A DNA stretch of 64,000 nt from CAZLRH01 sp964562015 (GTDB lineage Bacteria; Verrucomicrobiota; Verrucomicrobiia; Opitutales; JABDGR01), in contig CAZLRH010000015.1 in the NCBI GenBank assembly GCA_964562015.1, positions 1-64,000 of the forward strand, in the 5' to 3' direction. Under the pieces are notes generated by a model, which had not been told where the DNA came from, searched no databases, and was given only the letters and a program-made list of their open reading frames with translations. Below are positions 8,112 through 16,793 of this stretch, one piece after another (the stretch's first letter is position 1; each line of letters opens with the position of its first letter). The translations under genes and the position numbers were made by a program.

Positions 8112-9788
8112 ATGGCCAGCGCGGAGGGCGGTCCGGGGGAAACTTCCGACCTTGCGGCGCGCGCCGATTTCCCCCTTCAATGGGACAGGCTGGCTCCCCC
8201 AGCCTCCGCCTTGACTCCCGAGGATTTTATTCTTCCCCCGCGCCAGCGGCCACCCGGTGCGCAACCGGCGTCGTATTGGTTGACGCGTTTCATACTTTTG
8301 CGCTGGCTCGGGGCGATTTACGCGGTCGCGTTTCTGGTCGCCGCGAACCAAATCGTGCCGCTGGTGGGCCAGGATGGCCTGCTGCCGGCGGGCGCAATGC
8401 TGGACAAGGCCATCTTGCAAAACGGTTCGACTTGGGACGGATTTTTTCAGTCGCCCTCAATTTTCTGGTGGGGCCACTCCGATGGCGCGTTCGTGGCGTG
8501 GGCGTGGATTGGGTTTCTCCTTTCGTGCGTCGTGGTGGCCGGCTATGCGAACGCGTTGTTGATGGCGGCGTTGTGGTTTCTCTACCTGTCGTTTTTGCCC
8601 GTGGGGCAGGACTGGTACGGTTACGGCTGGGAGATTCAATTGCTGGAGACGGGCTTCCTGGGCATCTTCCTGTGCCCGCTGCTGGATGGCCGACCCTTTC
8701 CACGCCGCGCACCGCCGGTGGTCATTTTATGGCTCTTTCGCTGGCTGATTTTTCGCATCATGTTTGGCGCAGGGATGATCAAATTGCGCGGAGACGCGAG
8801 CTGGCGGGATTTGACCGCACTCTATTACCACTTTGAAACACAGCCCATCCCGAATCCGCTGAGCCGATGGTTTTTCTTTCTGCCGAAATGGATTTTGCGC
8901 GTCGGTGTGTTGTGCAATCATGAGGCGGAACTCGTGTTGCCGTGGTTCGTGTTTTGGCCGGGGCTGAGCCGACAAATTGCGGGCGGGTTGATTATCCTGT
9001 TTCAGTTTACGCTCATTCTGAGCGGCAATCTCTCGTTCCTCAACTGGCTGACCATCGTGCCGGCGCTGGCGTGCCTGGATGATTCGTTTTGGCGGCTGAT
9101 CCTGCCGCACTCGCTTACCCGCCGCGCGGAACGAGCCGCCGACGAGGCGCAGCCCAGCGAACCCATGTTGCGCGTGACTTGGGCGGTCGCCGCTGTCGTG
9201 CTTTACCTGAGCGTGCCCGTGGTCCGCAATCTTACATCCAGTCACCAGATGATGAATACCTCGTTCGACCCCTTGCATCTGGTGAATACTTACGGCGCGT
9301 TTGGCACCGTGGGCAAGGAGAGGATGAATGTGGTCTTCGAGGGCACGAACGCGGATATTCCCAGTGAGGCCGATTGGAAACCGTACCCGTATAAGGGCCT
9401 GCCGGTGAACTTGGATAAGAGCCCGGCGCAAATTGCACCCTATCAACTGCGGCTCGATTGGCAAATGTGGTTCGCCGCGATGAGCGATTACCAGCATTAC
9501 CCGTGGACATTGAATTTGGTGTGGAAACTTCTGCACAACGACCCCGGCACGCTGAGTCTTTTTGCCGATAATCCGTTTCCGGAAAAACCACCGCGGTTTG
9601 TCCGCGCCGTATTGTATAAATATGCTTTTGCCATGCCCGGGAATCCCGAGGGCCATTATTGGAACCGGCAGATGGTGGGTCTGTGGCTGCCGCCGTTGTC
9701 AGCGGACAACGCGGAATTGCGCGCGCTGTTGGAAAAAGTGGGTTGGGTGCAGGAGAAAACACCGGCCCCGGCGTCCGTCGCGAAATGA
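8112..9788 (+). CDS. Lipase maturation factor family membrane protein
   Basis: The 558-aa polytopic protein resembles eukaryotic LMF1 and its bacterial homologues. It has several transmembrane segments from about residue 55 onward, a QDGLLP motif after the first helix, and the conserved NTYGAFGTVGKER region near residue 396 followed by a soluble C-terminal domain. In animals LMF1 helps fold lipases; the bacterial role is not established. AAGGGAG lies very close upstream of the ATG. It is 12 bp after the S53 peptidase, so the two may be co-transcribed, which would fit a role in maturation of exported proteins (inference). Confidence 0.88.
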   Translation: MASAEGGPGETSDLAARADFPLQWDRLAPPASALTPEDFILPPRQRPPGAQPASYWLTRFILLRWLGAIYAVAFLVAANQIVPLVGQDGLLPAGAMLDKAILQNGSTWDGFFQSPSIFWWGHSDGAFVAWAWIGFLLSCVVVAGYANALLMAALWFLYLSFLPVGQDWYGYGWEIQLLETGFLGIFLCPLLDGRPFPRRAPPVVILWLFRWLIFRIMFGAGMIKLRGDASWRDLTALYYHFETQPIPNPLSRWFFFLPKWILRVGVLCNHEAELVLPWFVFWPGLSRQIAGGLIILFQFTLILSGNLSFLNWLTIVPALACLDDSFWRLILPHSLTRRAERAADEAQPSEPMLRVTWAVAAVVLYLSVPVVRNLTSSHQMMNTSFDPLHLVNTYGAFGTVGKERMNVVFEGTNADIPSEADWKPYPYKGLPVNLDKSPAQIAPYQLRLDWQMWFAAMSDYQHYPWTLNLVWKLLHNDPGTLSLFADNPFPEKPPRFVRAVLYKYAFAMPGNPEGHYWNRQMVGLWLPPLSADNAELRALLEKVGWVQEKTPAPASVAK

Positions 9789-9848
9789 CTGGCTTTTTCT
9801 CCCGCGCGACCTTGAATAGGCGGCCCCCACCTCATCGCCTGGACCTCC

Positions 9849-11171
9849 ATGATTCGTCTGTCTCGCTTTGCCTTCGTCTGCCTTTTAACCACCGCGGTGT
9901 CGGACGTCGGCGCCGCGGAAGCGCCGTCCGCATGGACTGATGCCGACACTGGCCACCGGGTCTATCGGCTTTCGCAGGAGCCGGGCAGCGCCAATTTATA
10001 TTTTCACCAGAATTCCTACAATCCGGCGGGCACCGAAATGGTCATCACGGGACCGGCCGGGATTTCCGTGGTGGATTTGCAAACCCGGGCGGTTCGCCTG
10101 CTGGTGCCCGGAGTGGGCACGACGACCGACAGCAGCGCGGGCATTCTGGTGGGCCGCAAAACGGGCCAGGTTTACTACACGAAAAAAGTGGGTGCCGACA
10201 CGTTCGTCTTCGCCACGGGCATGGATTCCGGCGCCACGCGGCAGATTGCCAAAATTCCCGCCGGCGGCACGTTTTCGTCGCTGAATGCGGATGAAACGCT
10301 GCTGGTCGGCGTGATGGCCGACGGCGGCGTGCCTTTCGGCATTCAACTGCCGCCCCCGGGAACGACCCTGCCCGTCATCAACGGCCCGGACGGCCAGCCA
10401 CTGACTTTTGCGGAGATCAAGGAAGTGCGCATGAACGACCGCTTGGAGCAACATTTGCCGATGTCACTTTATACCATCAACACCTCCACCGGGGAAATGA
10501 AGACGCTCCTCAAGGCCACTGACTGGCTCGGGCACGTGCAGTTTTCACCCACGGACCCCAATCTCCTCATGTACTGCCACGAAGGTCCCTGGCACAAGGT
10601 GGACCGCATCTGGACGATGCAGGCCGACGGCACCGGCGCGAAGCTCATCCACCCGCGCACGATGAACATGGAGATTGCGGGCCATGAGTTTTTCAGCGCC
10701 GACGGCAAGACCATCTGGTACGACCTGCAAACGCCGCGCGGCGAGGACTTTTGGGTCGCAGGCTACGAATTGGCGAGCGGGCGGCGCACCTGGTATCATT
10801 TGCAACGCAACGAGTGGTCGGTGCACTTCAATGTTTCGCGTGATGGAGCCTTGTTTGCGGGCGACGGCGGCGACAATGAAATGGTGGCGCATGCGCCCGA
10901 CGGCAAATGGATTTACGTTTTTCGCCCGCAAACTATTCCCGATGTCGCAGGCCTCCATGCGCCGAACGCCGAGACCCTGATTCACGCAGGTTTTTTCAAG
11001 TCGGAACGGCTGGTCAACCTGGGCGCGCACAACTACCAACTCGAGCCGAACGTGAGCATCACGCCGGACAATCGCTGGATTATCTTTCGCTCGAATATGC
11101 AGGGGCCTAGCCAGGTATTCGCCGTGGAAATTGCGGATGCTTCACCGGCTCCTGCCGTGCCGCATCGCTAG
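9849..11171 (+). CDS. Oligogalacturonate lyase-like protein (PL22 family)
   Basis: The 440-aa product has a signal peptide (about residues 1-23) and then a seven-bladed-propeller-type protein of the oligogalacturonate lyase family. The N-terminal WTDADTGHRVYRLS, the NLYFHQNSYNP stretch and the internal LMYCHEGPWH motif fit this family. These enzymes split short pectin oligomers by beta-elimination to unsaturated sugars. The signal peptide suggests periplasmic location, unlike classical cytosolic Ogl. The following GH105 gene would take the products further. Substrate is inferred from family and neighbour. Confidence 0.85.
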   Translation: MIRLSRFAFVCLLTTAVSDVGAAEAPSAWTDADTGHRVYRLSQEPGSANLYFHQNSYNPAGTEMVITGPAGISVVDLQTRAVRLLVPGVGTTTDSSAGILVGRKTGQVYYTKKVGADTFVFATGMDSGATRQIAKIPAGGTFSSLNADETLLVGVMADGGVPFGIQLPPPGTTLPVINGPDGQPLTFAEIKEVRMNDRLEQHLPMSLYTINTSTGEMKTLLKATDWLGHVQFSPTDPNLLMYCHEGPWHKVDRIWTMQADGTGAKLIHPRTMNMEIAGHEFFSADGKTIWYDLQTPRGEDFWVAGYELASGRRTWYHLQRNEWSVHFNVSRDGALFAGDGGDNEMVAHAPDGKWIYVFRPQTIPDVAGLHAPNAETLIHAGFFKSERLVNLGAHNYQLEPNVSITPDNRWIIFRSNMQGPSQVFAVEIADASPAPAVPHR

Positions 11172-11279
11172 CTATCGTTTTTAACCCGTCCTGGAGTTTG
11201 ACTGGCTGCGGGTCGAATCCTGATTTGGATTGAAGGACCGCCCGCGCCAACGATAGGCTTGCCACTGAATACTTTCCCC

Positions 11280-12479
11280 ATGACCCCTCCCCGATTGATC
11301 ACTACCCTCAGTGTCGCCATCGCCGGCTTCGCGCTGGCCGGATGCATTCAGGCCCAAACGGCCCCGACGGCTGCCAACACCACCGCGGCGGCCAGCCCGC
11401 TGGATGAGTATTTCGGGAACTGGCCGGCCGGCACCTCGCCCACCGAGGTCGGCAAACGGGTCGCCGATAATTTCTTGTTGAAGAAATTCGACTACGAGAC
11501 GAATCGCACGCGCCAGACTTTGATTTACCCCGAGATTTGCGCCTGGTACGGCGCGCTCACTTTCGCGAAGCAAGCCCACGATGACAGCCTGCTCAAAAAG
11601 CTGGTGGACAAAGCCGAGCCGTTGTTCACCCCCGAGGGCGCCAACCGGCTGCCCTCGCGCCCGGTAGTGGACGACCACATGTTCGGCTCCCTGCCCTTCG
11701 AGCTGTATTTGCAAAAGCAGGATGAACGCGCCCTCAAACTCGGTAAAGCCTATGCCGACGCCCAGTGGGCCAACACCTCGCCCGACGGCATCACCACCGA
11801 GGCCCGCTACTGGATCGACGACATGTACATGATTTCCATCGTGCAGATTCAGGCTTACCGCGCCACCCATGACCCCAAATACGCAGACCACATCGCGCTG
11901 ACGATGGCCACCTATCTCGACAAGATGCAGCAGCCTTCCGGACTCTTTTTCCACGGTGACGGCGCGGATTATTATTGGGGCCGCGGCAATGGCTGGTTCG
12001 CCGCCGGGTCGGCGGAGGTGTTGCGCGATTTGCCCCTGGATAACCCCCATCGCGCCCGCATCATGGACGGGTATAAGAAGATGATGGCCGCCCTGCTGAA
12101 AACGCAGGGGGAAGACGGCCTGTGGAAGGAATTGATTGATCATCCCGAGGCGTGGGGCGAAACCTCCGGCTCGGCGATGTTTACCTTCGCCATGGTCACT
12201 GGCGTTAAGAACGGCTGGCTCGACGCCAAAACCTACGGCCCCGCCGCCCGCAAAGCGTGGCTGGCACTCGTCGCCAAGCTCGATGCCGACGCCAATCTGA
12301 CCGACGTGTGCGTGGGCACCAACCGCTGGACCACCCGTGATGGCGATCCGGTGCAATTCTACTTAAATCGCCGCCGTGAAGCCGGCAACCTGCACGGCCA
12401 AGCCCCGATGCTGTGGACGGCCACGGCGCTCCTGCGGGCGCCGCAACCGATGCCGGCACTTGCTACCGTTCCAAAATGA
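11280..12479 (+). CDS. GH105 unsaturated rhamnogalacturonyl/uronyl hydrolase, lipoprotein
   Basis: The ATG at 11280 is preferred over the upstream TTG at 11259 because it starts a lipoprotein signal ending in FALAGC (lipobox), placing the 399-aa enzyme at a membrane. The alpha/alpha-barrel fold shows YWIDDMYM with the Asp typical of GH105 and HGDGADYYWGRGNGW. GH105 enzymes hydrolyse the unsaturated terminal uronate made by pectin lyases, so it fits directly after PL22. The spacing of about 108 bp could hold its own promoter. Confidence 0.9.
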   Translation: MTPPRLITTLSVAIAGFALAGCIQAQTAPTAANTTAAASPLDEYFGNWPAGTSPTEVGKRVADNFLLKKFDYETNRTRQTLIYPEICAWYGALTFAKQAHDDSLLKKLVDKAEPLFTPEGANRLPSRPVVDDHMFGSLPFELYLQKQDERALKLGKAYADAQWANTSPDGITTEARYWIDDMYMISIVQIQAYRATHDPKYADHIALTMATYLDKMQQPSGLFFHGDGADYYWGRGNGWFAAGSAEVLRDLPLDNPHRARIMDGYKKMMAALLKTQGEDGLWKELIDHPEAWGETSGSAMFTFAMVTGVKNGWLDAKTYGPAARKAWLALVAKLDADANLTDVCVGTNRWTTRDGDPVQFYLNRRREAGNLHGQAPMLWTATALLRAPQPMPALATVPK

Positions 12480-12500
12480 AGCAGAATTTTTTAATTAAAT

Positions 12501-12905
12501 ATGATTTTAAGTACGCAGATTACGTTCTCAGCAGTTGGCAAGCATTTCACACCCTCAAAGGTATCGGCACCGTTCACCCACGCTCATGATCCAGGGGAGT
12601 GCGGAATCTCTGGACGGTATCGGGGAATCCCAGTACCCTACGGTAATGCTTGTTTTGATGCTCCTGATGAAGAGTCCGATAAAATCACTTACCTGCATCG
12701 TCTTATAATTCCAATGCTGCCAGCTCTACGTAAAGCTGGTGCCGAAGATTTCTGTCTTAGAGTCACCTACCGCTGCGATTCAGGTGCCATTGGATTCTCA
12801 AAGGAAGAAATCAAGATGATTGCTGAGCTCGAATGTGATGTCCCGATTGACTGTTGGATCTGTGACGAACCAAACCAAACGCTTCCGAGCAGCGAGGCCA
12901 AATGA
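12501..12905 (+). CDS. Hypothetical protein, possibly DUF4279-like
   Basis: A 134-aa soluble protein in noticeably AT-richer DNA than its neighbours, suggesting separate acquisition. The pattern of an N-terminal beta strand and a C-terminal FSKEEIKMIAELECDVPIDCWI resembles the end of DUF4279-type immunity-like proteins, but the match is weak. No signal peptide or membrane segment. It converges on the next gene over a hairpin at 12937-12955. Confidence 0.5.
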   Translation: MILSTQITFSAVGKHFTPSKVSAPFTHAHDPGECGISGRYRGIPVPYGNACFDAPDEESDKITYLHRLIIPMLPALRKAGAEDFCLRVTYRCDSGAIGFSKEEIKMIAELECDVPIDCWICDEPNQTLPSSEAK

Positions 12906-12936
12906 GGATTCTGCCCAATATTCTATTTTCTGTTTA

Positions 12937-12955
12937 AACTCTATCGATTAGAGTT
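12937..12955. terminator. Hairpin between convergent genes
   Basis: AACTCTA and TAGAGTT form a perfect 7-bp stem around a 5-base loop in the 56-bp gap between convergent genes. It is flanked by TTT on the left and a GT-rich stretch on the right, without a long U-tract, so it is a modest candidate for bidirectional termination. Confidence 0.4.
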
Positions 12956-12961
12956 GGTTGT

Positions 12962-14401
12962 TCAATACGCCGTCTTCGGCGGGCGGAGCACCTGGAGGAA
13001 GGTGCGAATGATGATGCTTAGATCGAGACCGAGCGTCCAGTTGGAGATGTATTCGAGGTCGTAGCGGACGCGGCGGCGCAGGACTTCGACATCGGTGATC
13101 TCACCGCGGTAACCGAGCGATTGGGCGAGACCGGTGATGCCAGGCTTGGCGAAATGCCGCTGCGGGTAATCTTCCACGTATTGATGGAAGAGGTTGTCAT
13201 GCTCGGGCAAGTGCGGGCGCGGGCCGACCACGCTCATCTCGCCGCGCAGGACGTTGAAGAACTGCGGGAGTTCGTCGATGCTGGTTTTGCGCAGCCATTC
13301 GCCAAAGCGGAAAATACGCGGATCGTCCTTGGTGGCCTGCCGGGCCTCGGTGATGGGCCGGCCGCCGGATTGATGCATGGTGCGGAATTTATAAATCACG
13401 AACTCGCGGCGATTGAAACCGCGCCGCCGCTGGCGGAATAGCAGCGGTCCCGGTGATTCGCGCCGCTGGCCGAGCCAAACAAACGGCACCAGCAGCGGCA
13501 TCAGCAAAAACACCACGGGCACGGCAATCAGCAAGTCGAGGGTGCGCTTCAGGAAACGGTGCACCGGGCTTTCCAGCGGTTCCTCGCTCAGCATGAAGAA
13601 CGTGTGGCCGCCGGCCGTCTCGGCCACCAGTGGCTGCGCAAAAATGCCGGCCCAGGGATTGTAGATCAGCAAGCGGCAGCCCTCAGTGTCGCAACTCCGC
13701 GCCACCCGCCGCACCAATTCCGGCGATTGCCGCGTCTCCAGCAGGATGACCTGATTGATGCCGCGGGTGCGAATCACGCGCTCCAATTCCGCCGCCTGCC
13801 CGAGGACGGGCCATAAAAACTTGTCCGTGCCGGAACCATCCCAGGTCAATTGTCCGACGACCTCGTAGCCGACATCGGTGGTGGCCTCAAGCCAGTCCTT
13901 GACCCGCAGGGCGGCCTCGACGCTGCCGACCACCAGGCAGGACCGCAGATTTTGTCCCGAAAACATCGCGCGCGCGAGCCAGCCGGGGGCAACGGTGTTG
14001 AGGAGCACCAGGAAAAGCCAGGCTACGATGAGATAGCTGGCGAGCATCAGGCGGCTGATGCCGAGATCCTTGGTCGCAAACACCAGTCCGAACATGACGG
14101 CCGCGAGAATGAACGTCTGCAAATTGGTCACGCGCAGAATCCAGCCCACGCGCGGCATCAGCCCACTCGGCATCCGGTAGAAATTATAGCTGATCAAGCC
14201 GGCCGCAACCGCGCCCCCGAGATAGGCCGGGAAATTGACGGCCGACAAATCCACGCGGTGGAGCAACTCCGCCGAGACCCAGGTGACGACGAAAAAGAGC
14301 AGGGGCAGCACCACGACGATGATCGCACCGAGCAAATGGTAAAGCCCGCGTGTGCGTGAATGGATCATGCAAGTGTGCGCCTGTCGCAGGCGGAGCGTCA
14401 T
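12962..14401 (-). CDS. Polyprenyl-phosphate sugar-1-phosphate transferase (WcaJ/WbaP type)
   Basis: The 479-aa enzyme would start glycan repeat synthesis by moving a sugar-1-phosphate onto undecaprenyl phosphate at the inner membrane. It has an N-terminal set of about four membrane helices, a CoA-binding-like cytosolic domain (about residues 150-270), then the catalytic domain with a re-entrant helix: KRTLDLLIA, PLLFRQRRRGFN, IYKFRTM, SIDELPQFFNVLRGEMSVVGPRP and KPGITGLAQ. Starts at 14401 or 14368 are both possible. It diverges from the large glycan locus and probably primes its product. Confidence 0.93.
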   Translation of the reverse strand: MTLRLRQAHTCMIHSRTRGLYHLLGAIIVVVLPLLFFVVTWVSAELLHRVDLSAVNFPAYLGGAVAAGLISYNFYRMPSGLMPRVGWILRVTNLQTFILAAVMFGLVFATKDLGISRLMLASYLIVAWLFLVLLNTVAPGWLARAMFSGQNLRSCLVVGSVEAALRVKDWLEATTDVGYEVVGQLTWDGSGTDKFLWPVLGQAAELERVIRTRGINQVILLETRQSPELVRRVARSCDTEGCRLLIYNPWAGIFAQPLVAETAGGHTFFMLSEEPLESPVHRFLKRTLDLLIAVPVVFLLMPLLVPFVWLGQRRESPGPLLFRQRRRGFNRREFVIYKFRTMHQSGGRPITEARQATKDDPRIFRFGEWLRKTSIDELPQFFNVLRGEMSVVGPRPHLPEHDNLFHQYVEDYPQRHFAKPGITGLAQSLGYRGEITDVEVLRRRVRYDLEYISNWTLGLDLSIIIRTFLQVLRPPKTAY

Positions 14402-14518
14402 GTATAACGCCCCGGCTGCCGGTGTCAGCCTTATATCGGCCTAACTACGTTAAAACTTAGCAACCATGGTCGGGCGGACCCGCGGGTGGCCAACGAGTTT
14501 GGCGCGGTAGGTGCTTAA

Positions 14519-14538
14519 ATTTCATTTTATATTGAAAT
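14519..14538. promoter_or_regulatory. Palindrome just upstream of the GbsR-like regulator
   Basis: ATTTCA (14519-14524) and TGAAAT (14533-14538) are exact inverted arms around an 8-base AT spacer, 9 bases before the regulator ATG and inside the likely promoter of the glycan locus. MarR/GbsR-type dimers bind such sites, so autoregulation is plausible but not shown. Confidence 0.35.
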
Positions 14539-14547
14539 CTTTATAGG

Positions 14548-15177
14548 ATGCGTTATCGTGTATCCATCAAGACTGTACTCAAACTGGCTGCCCGCCGGGT
14601 GCCGCCTGCCCCGGCGCGCCGGGCCGCAGGCCGCTCGCGCCCGGGAAACGCGGTACGTGCTGCCCCGGCCAAAGCCGCCCACACAACGGTCGAGGAATTG
14701 CCGGTGCCCGTGCTTTCACCATTGGAGCGCGAAGTGGTGTCGTTAATTATGCAAGCGGGGCAAATGCTGGGCTTGCCCAAGTCCGTCGGCGCGATTTTCG
14801 GGCTGCTGTACATGTCGCCGAAGGCGCTGAGCATGGAGGAAATTATGGAGCGGTTGCGCATCAGCCTGGGCTCGGCCAGCCAGGGGTTGCGGCAGTTGCG
14901 GACGTTCAAGGCGGTGCGCGCCGTGTACGTGCCAGGCGCGCGCCGCGATTTTTTTGAGGCGGAGGATCAGTTTCGCAAGCTCATCGGCGGATTTCTCGGC
15001 GACCAGGTGACGGCGCAACTCGAGGTGGCGGGCGAGCGCCTGGCGCGCCTGAACCACCTGGTGGCGACCGAACCGCCCGCGCAACAGGAATGGCTGCGCC
15101 AGCGGGTCGCCAAGCTGGACAATGTCAGTGCCAACGCCCGCCGCCTGCTCACGATGGTCGACCGCTTTTTGACTTAA
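14548..15177 (+). CDS. GbsR/MarR-type winged-helix transcriptional regulator
   Basis: The 209-aa protein has a basic, Ala/Pro-rich N-terminal extension (about residues 1-50) and then a winged helix: GLPKSVGAIFGLLYMSPKALSMEEIMERL... with a recognition helix at SLGSASQGLRQL. The C-terminal half is helical and fits dimerisation. It is the first gene of the plus-strand glycan locus and lies 24 bp before the antiterminator gene, so it probably controls the locus. The N-terminal extension is longer than usual for GbsR proteins. Confidence 0.85.
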   Translation: MRYRVSIKTVLKLAARRVPPAPARRAAGRSRPGNAVRAAPAKAAHTTVEELPVPVLSPLEREVVSLIMQAGQMLGLPKSVGAIFGLLYMSPKALSMEEIMERLRISLGSASQGLRQLRTFKAVRAVYVPGARRDFFEAEDQFRKLIGGFLGDQVTAQLEVAGERLARLNHLVATEPPAQQEWLRQRVAKLDNVSANARRLLTMVDRFLT

Positions 15178-15201
15178 TGAAGTTTGTTAATTATTTTCAT
15201 C

Positions 15202-15771
15202 ATGTCCGCCAAACGCTCAACCGATCTCCCTCCGCTGTCCACGGAGACGCTTTGGTACTGCGTGAAAACGCAGCCCAAGCGGGAGGGCATGGCCTTTGGG
15301 CAACTCGCGACGCTGCCGGACGTGGAGGCTTTTTTTCCCCGGGTGCGCTACCGCCGGGCCGCGGCCAAAGGCCAGCGGTCCGTGGTGGAGGCGCTTTTTC
15401 CCGGTTACTTGTTCGCGCGCTTTTCCCCCGCCCGCAAGGCCCGGGCGGTGCGTTACGCGCGCGGCGTCGCCTACGTGGTGCGGCAGGGACGCGAACTGGC
15501 GCCGGTGCCCGAGGGCATCATCGCCGAGTTGCGCGCGTTGTCCGAAACGCAGGTTTTGGATTTGCCGCCCGACCCCTGGCGGCTGGGCGAGAATGTGCGC
15601 GTCATCGCCGGAATTTTTCAGGGTGCGTCCGGCCAGGTGGTTGGACTGGTGCCCGCCCGCCAGCGGGTGCAAGTGCTGCTCGAGTTACTCGGCCGCGAAA
15701 ACCGCGTCGAGCTTTCGCTGGAGGCGCTCGAACCCCGGCACGCCCATCCGCTGCAATCACTTGCCCCGTGA
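15202..15771 (+). CDS. UpxY/RfaH-like transcription antiterminator (NusG family)
   Basis: The ATG at 15202 is preferred over a TTG at 15184; the product is 189 aa. The NGN domain shows LWYCVKTQPKREG at the start, then ALFPGYLFARF and the YVV turn. A KOW-type C-terminal domain begins about residue 130 (GENVRVIAGIFQGASGQVVG). Specialised NusG paralogues of this kind travel with RNA polymerase to keep long polysaccharide operons transcribed. Its position at the head of a 34-kb glycan locus supports that role. A possible recruitment site is described at 15921-15933. Confidence 0.92.
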   Translation: MSAKRSTDLPPLSTETLWYCVKTQPKREGMAFGQLATLPDVEAFFPRVRYRRAAAKGQRSVVEALFPGYLFARFSPARKARAVRYARGVAYVVRQGRELAPVPEGIIAELRALSETQVLDLPPDPWRLGENVRVIAGIFQGASGQVVGLVPARQRVQVLLELLGRENRVELSLEALEPRHAHPLQSLAP

Positions 15772-15920
15772 ATCATTTACCTTTCCGTTTCCCGCTTCTC
15801 CTTTCCCCGCCTCCGGCGCGAACGTTTTCCGCCGGATTCGCGGGTCAGCATCTACGATGATCCCGACCGGGTTCGTCTCCGCGATGAGCGCTTGGCTGGC
15901 AATTGCCGGCCATCGGCCAA

Positions 15921-15933
15921 GGGCGGCAGCTTG
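15921..15933 (+). promoter_or_regulatory. ops-like element before the ABC exporter genes
   Basis: The sequence GGGCGGCAGCTTG lies 17 bases before the GTG of the exporter permease and follows directly on a RfaH-like gene. The enteric ops core, as I recall it, is GGCGGTAGCGTG; this site differs at two of twelve positions. Similar GGCGGCAGC strings occur elsewhere in this GC-rich window, so the position, not the match alone, gives the weight. Confidence 0.35.
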
Positions 15934-15950
15934 AAAAATTTTCTGAACAC

Positions 15951-16784
15951 GTGAACGCACCACTGCCCACCATTGTCATCACCTCCAAAAGCCAGACCGG
16001 CCTCGGCGGCTGGCGCGAGCTCTGGGCGGCGCGCGACTTGTGCGGCTTTTTGGTCTGGCGCGACTGGAAGGCGCGCTATGTGCAATCCGTGCTCGGCTTT
16101 GGCTGGGCCATTGTGCCGCCGCTGTTCACCGTCGGCATATTCACGCTGGTGTTTGGGCGGCTCGCGGGGGTGCCGTCCAATGGTTCTCCCTACGCGGTGT
16201 TTTCCATGATTGGCGTCGTACTCTTCACGTTTTTTCAAAATGCCGCCGGCGACGCCGCCAGCAGTTTGGCCGCCAACCTTGGCATGGCCTCGAAAGTTTA
16301 TTTTCCGCGTCTGGTCCTGCCGCTTGCGGCGGTCGCCTCCAAGCTTATCGATTTATTTATTACCATGGTGATGCTTGGGATTACTCTTCTATTCGCGAGA
16401 GCGACCCCCACTCTTTCAGCGTTTATAGCCATGCCGGCTGCCGTGCTCATTGTGATGTTCACCGCCTTGGGCCTCGGCCTTTGGCTGGCGGCGCTTTCCA
16501 TCCAGTATCGCGACGTGCGCTTTGCACAGACTTATTTTCTGCAAGTGCTGATGTATGTTTCGCCCGTGATTTATTCGTCGGCGGAAGTGCCCGCGCCGTG
16601 GCGCTGGGCCTACCAACTCAATCCTCTCGCGGGCGCAATTGAAGCCGCGCGCGCCTGCCTATTGGGCACGGCGGACGTGCCGTGGCGCGGGCTCGGCGTC
16701 GGCGCGCTGGTGGCTTTCGCGTTGTGTGCGAGCGGCGTGTGGTGTTTTCGCCGCGCCGTGCGCGTGCTGGCCGACGTGGCCTGA
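15951..16784 (+). CDS. wzm: Polysaccharide ABC transporter permease (Wzm/ABC-2 type)
   Basis: The 277-aa membrane protein starts at GTG 15951; the upstream in-frame TTG would add an untypical extension. An amphipathic N-terminal segment (LWAARDLCGFLVWRDWKARY) precedes six hydrophobic segments, and a C-terminal signature YVSPVIYSSAEVP...LNPLAG matches ABC-2 permeases that export O-antigen, capsule or teichoic acid chains. The ATPase follows after 9 bp. It would flip completed lipid-linked glycan across the inner membrane. Confidence 0.93.
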   Translation: MNAPLPTIVITSKSQTGLGGWRELWAARDLCGFLVWRDWKARYVQSVLGFGWAIVPPLFTVGIFTLVFGRLAGVPSNGSPYAVFSMIGVVLFTFFQNAAGDAASSLAANLGMASKVYFPRLVLPLAAVASKLIDLFITMVMLGITLLFARATPTLSAFIAMPAAVLIVMFTALGLGLWLAALSIQYRDVRFAQTYFLQVLMYVSPVIYSSAEVPAPWRWAYQLNPLAGAIEAARACLLGTADVPWRGLGVGALVAFALCASGVWCFRRAVRVLADVA

Positions 16785-16793
16785 TATTTTTCC

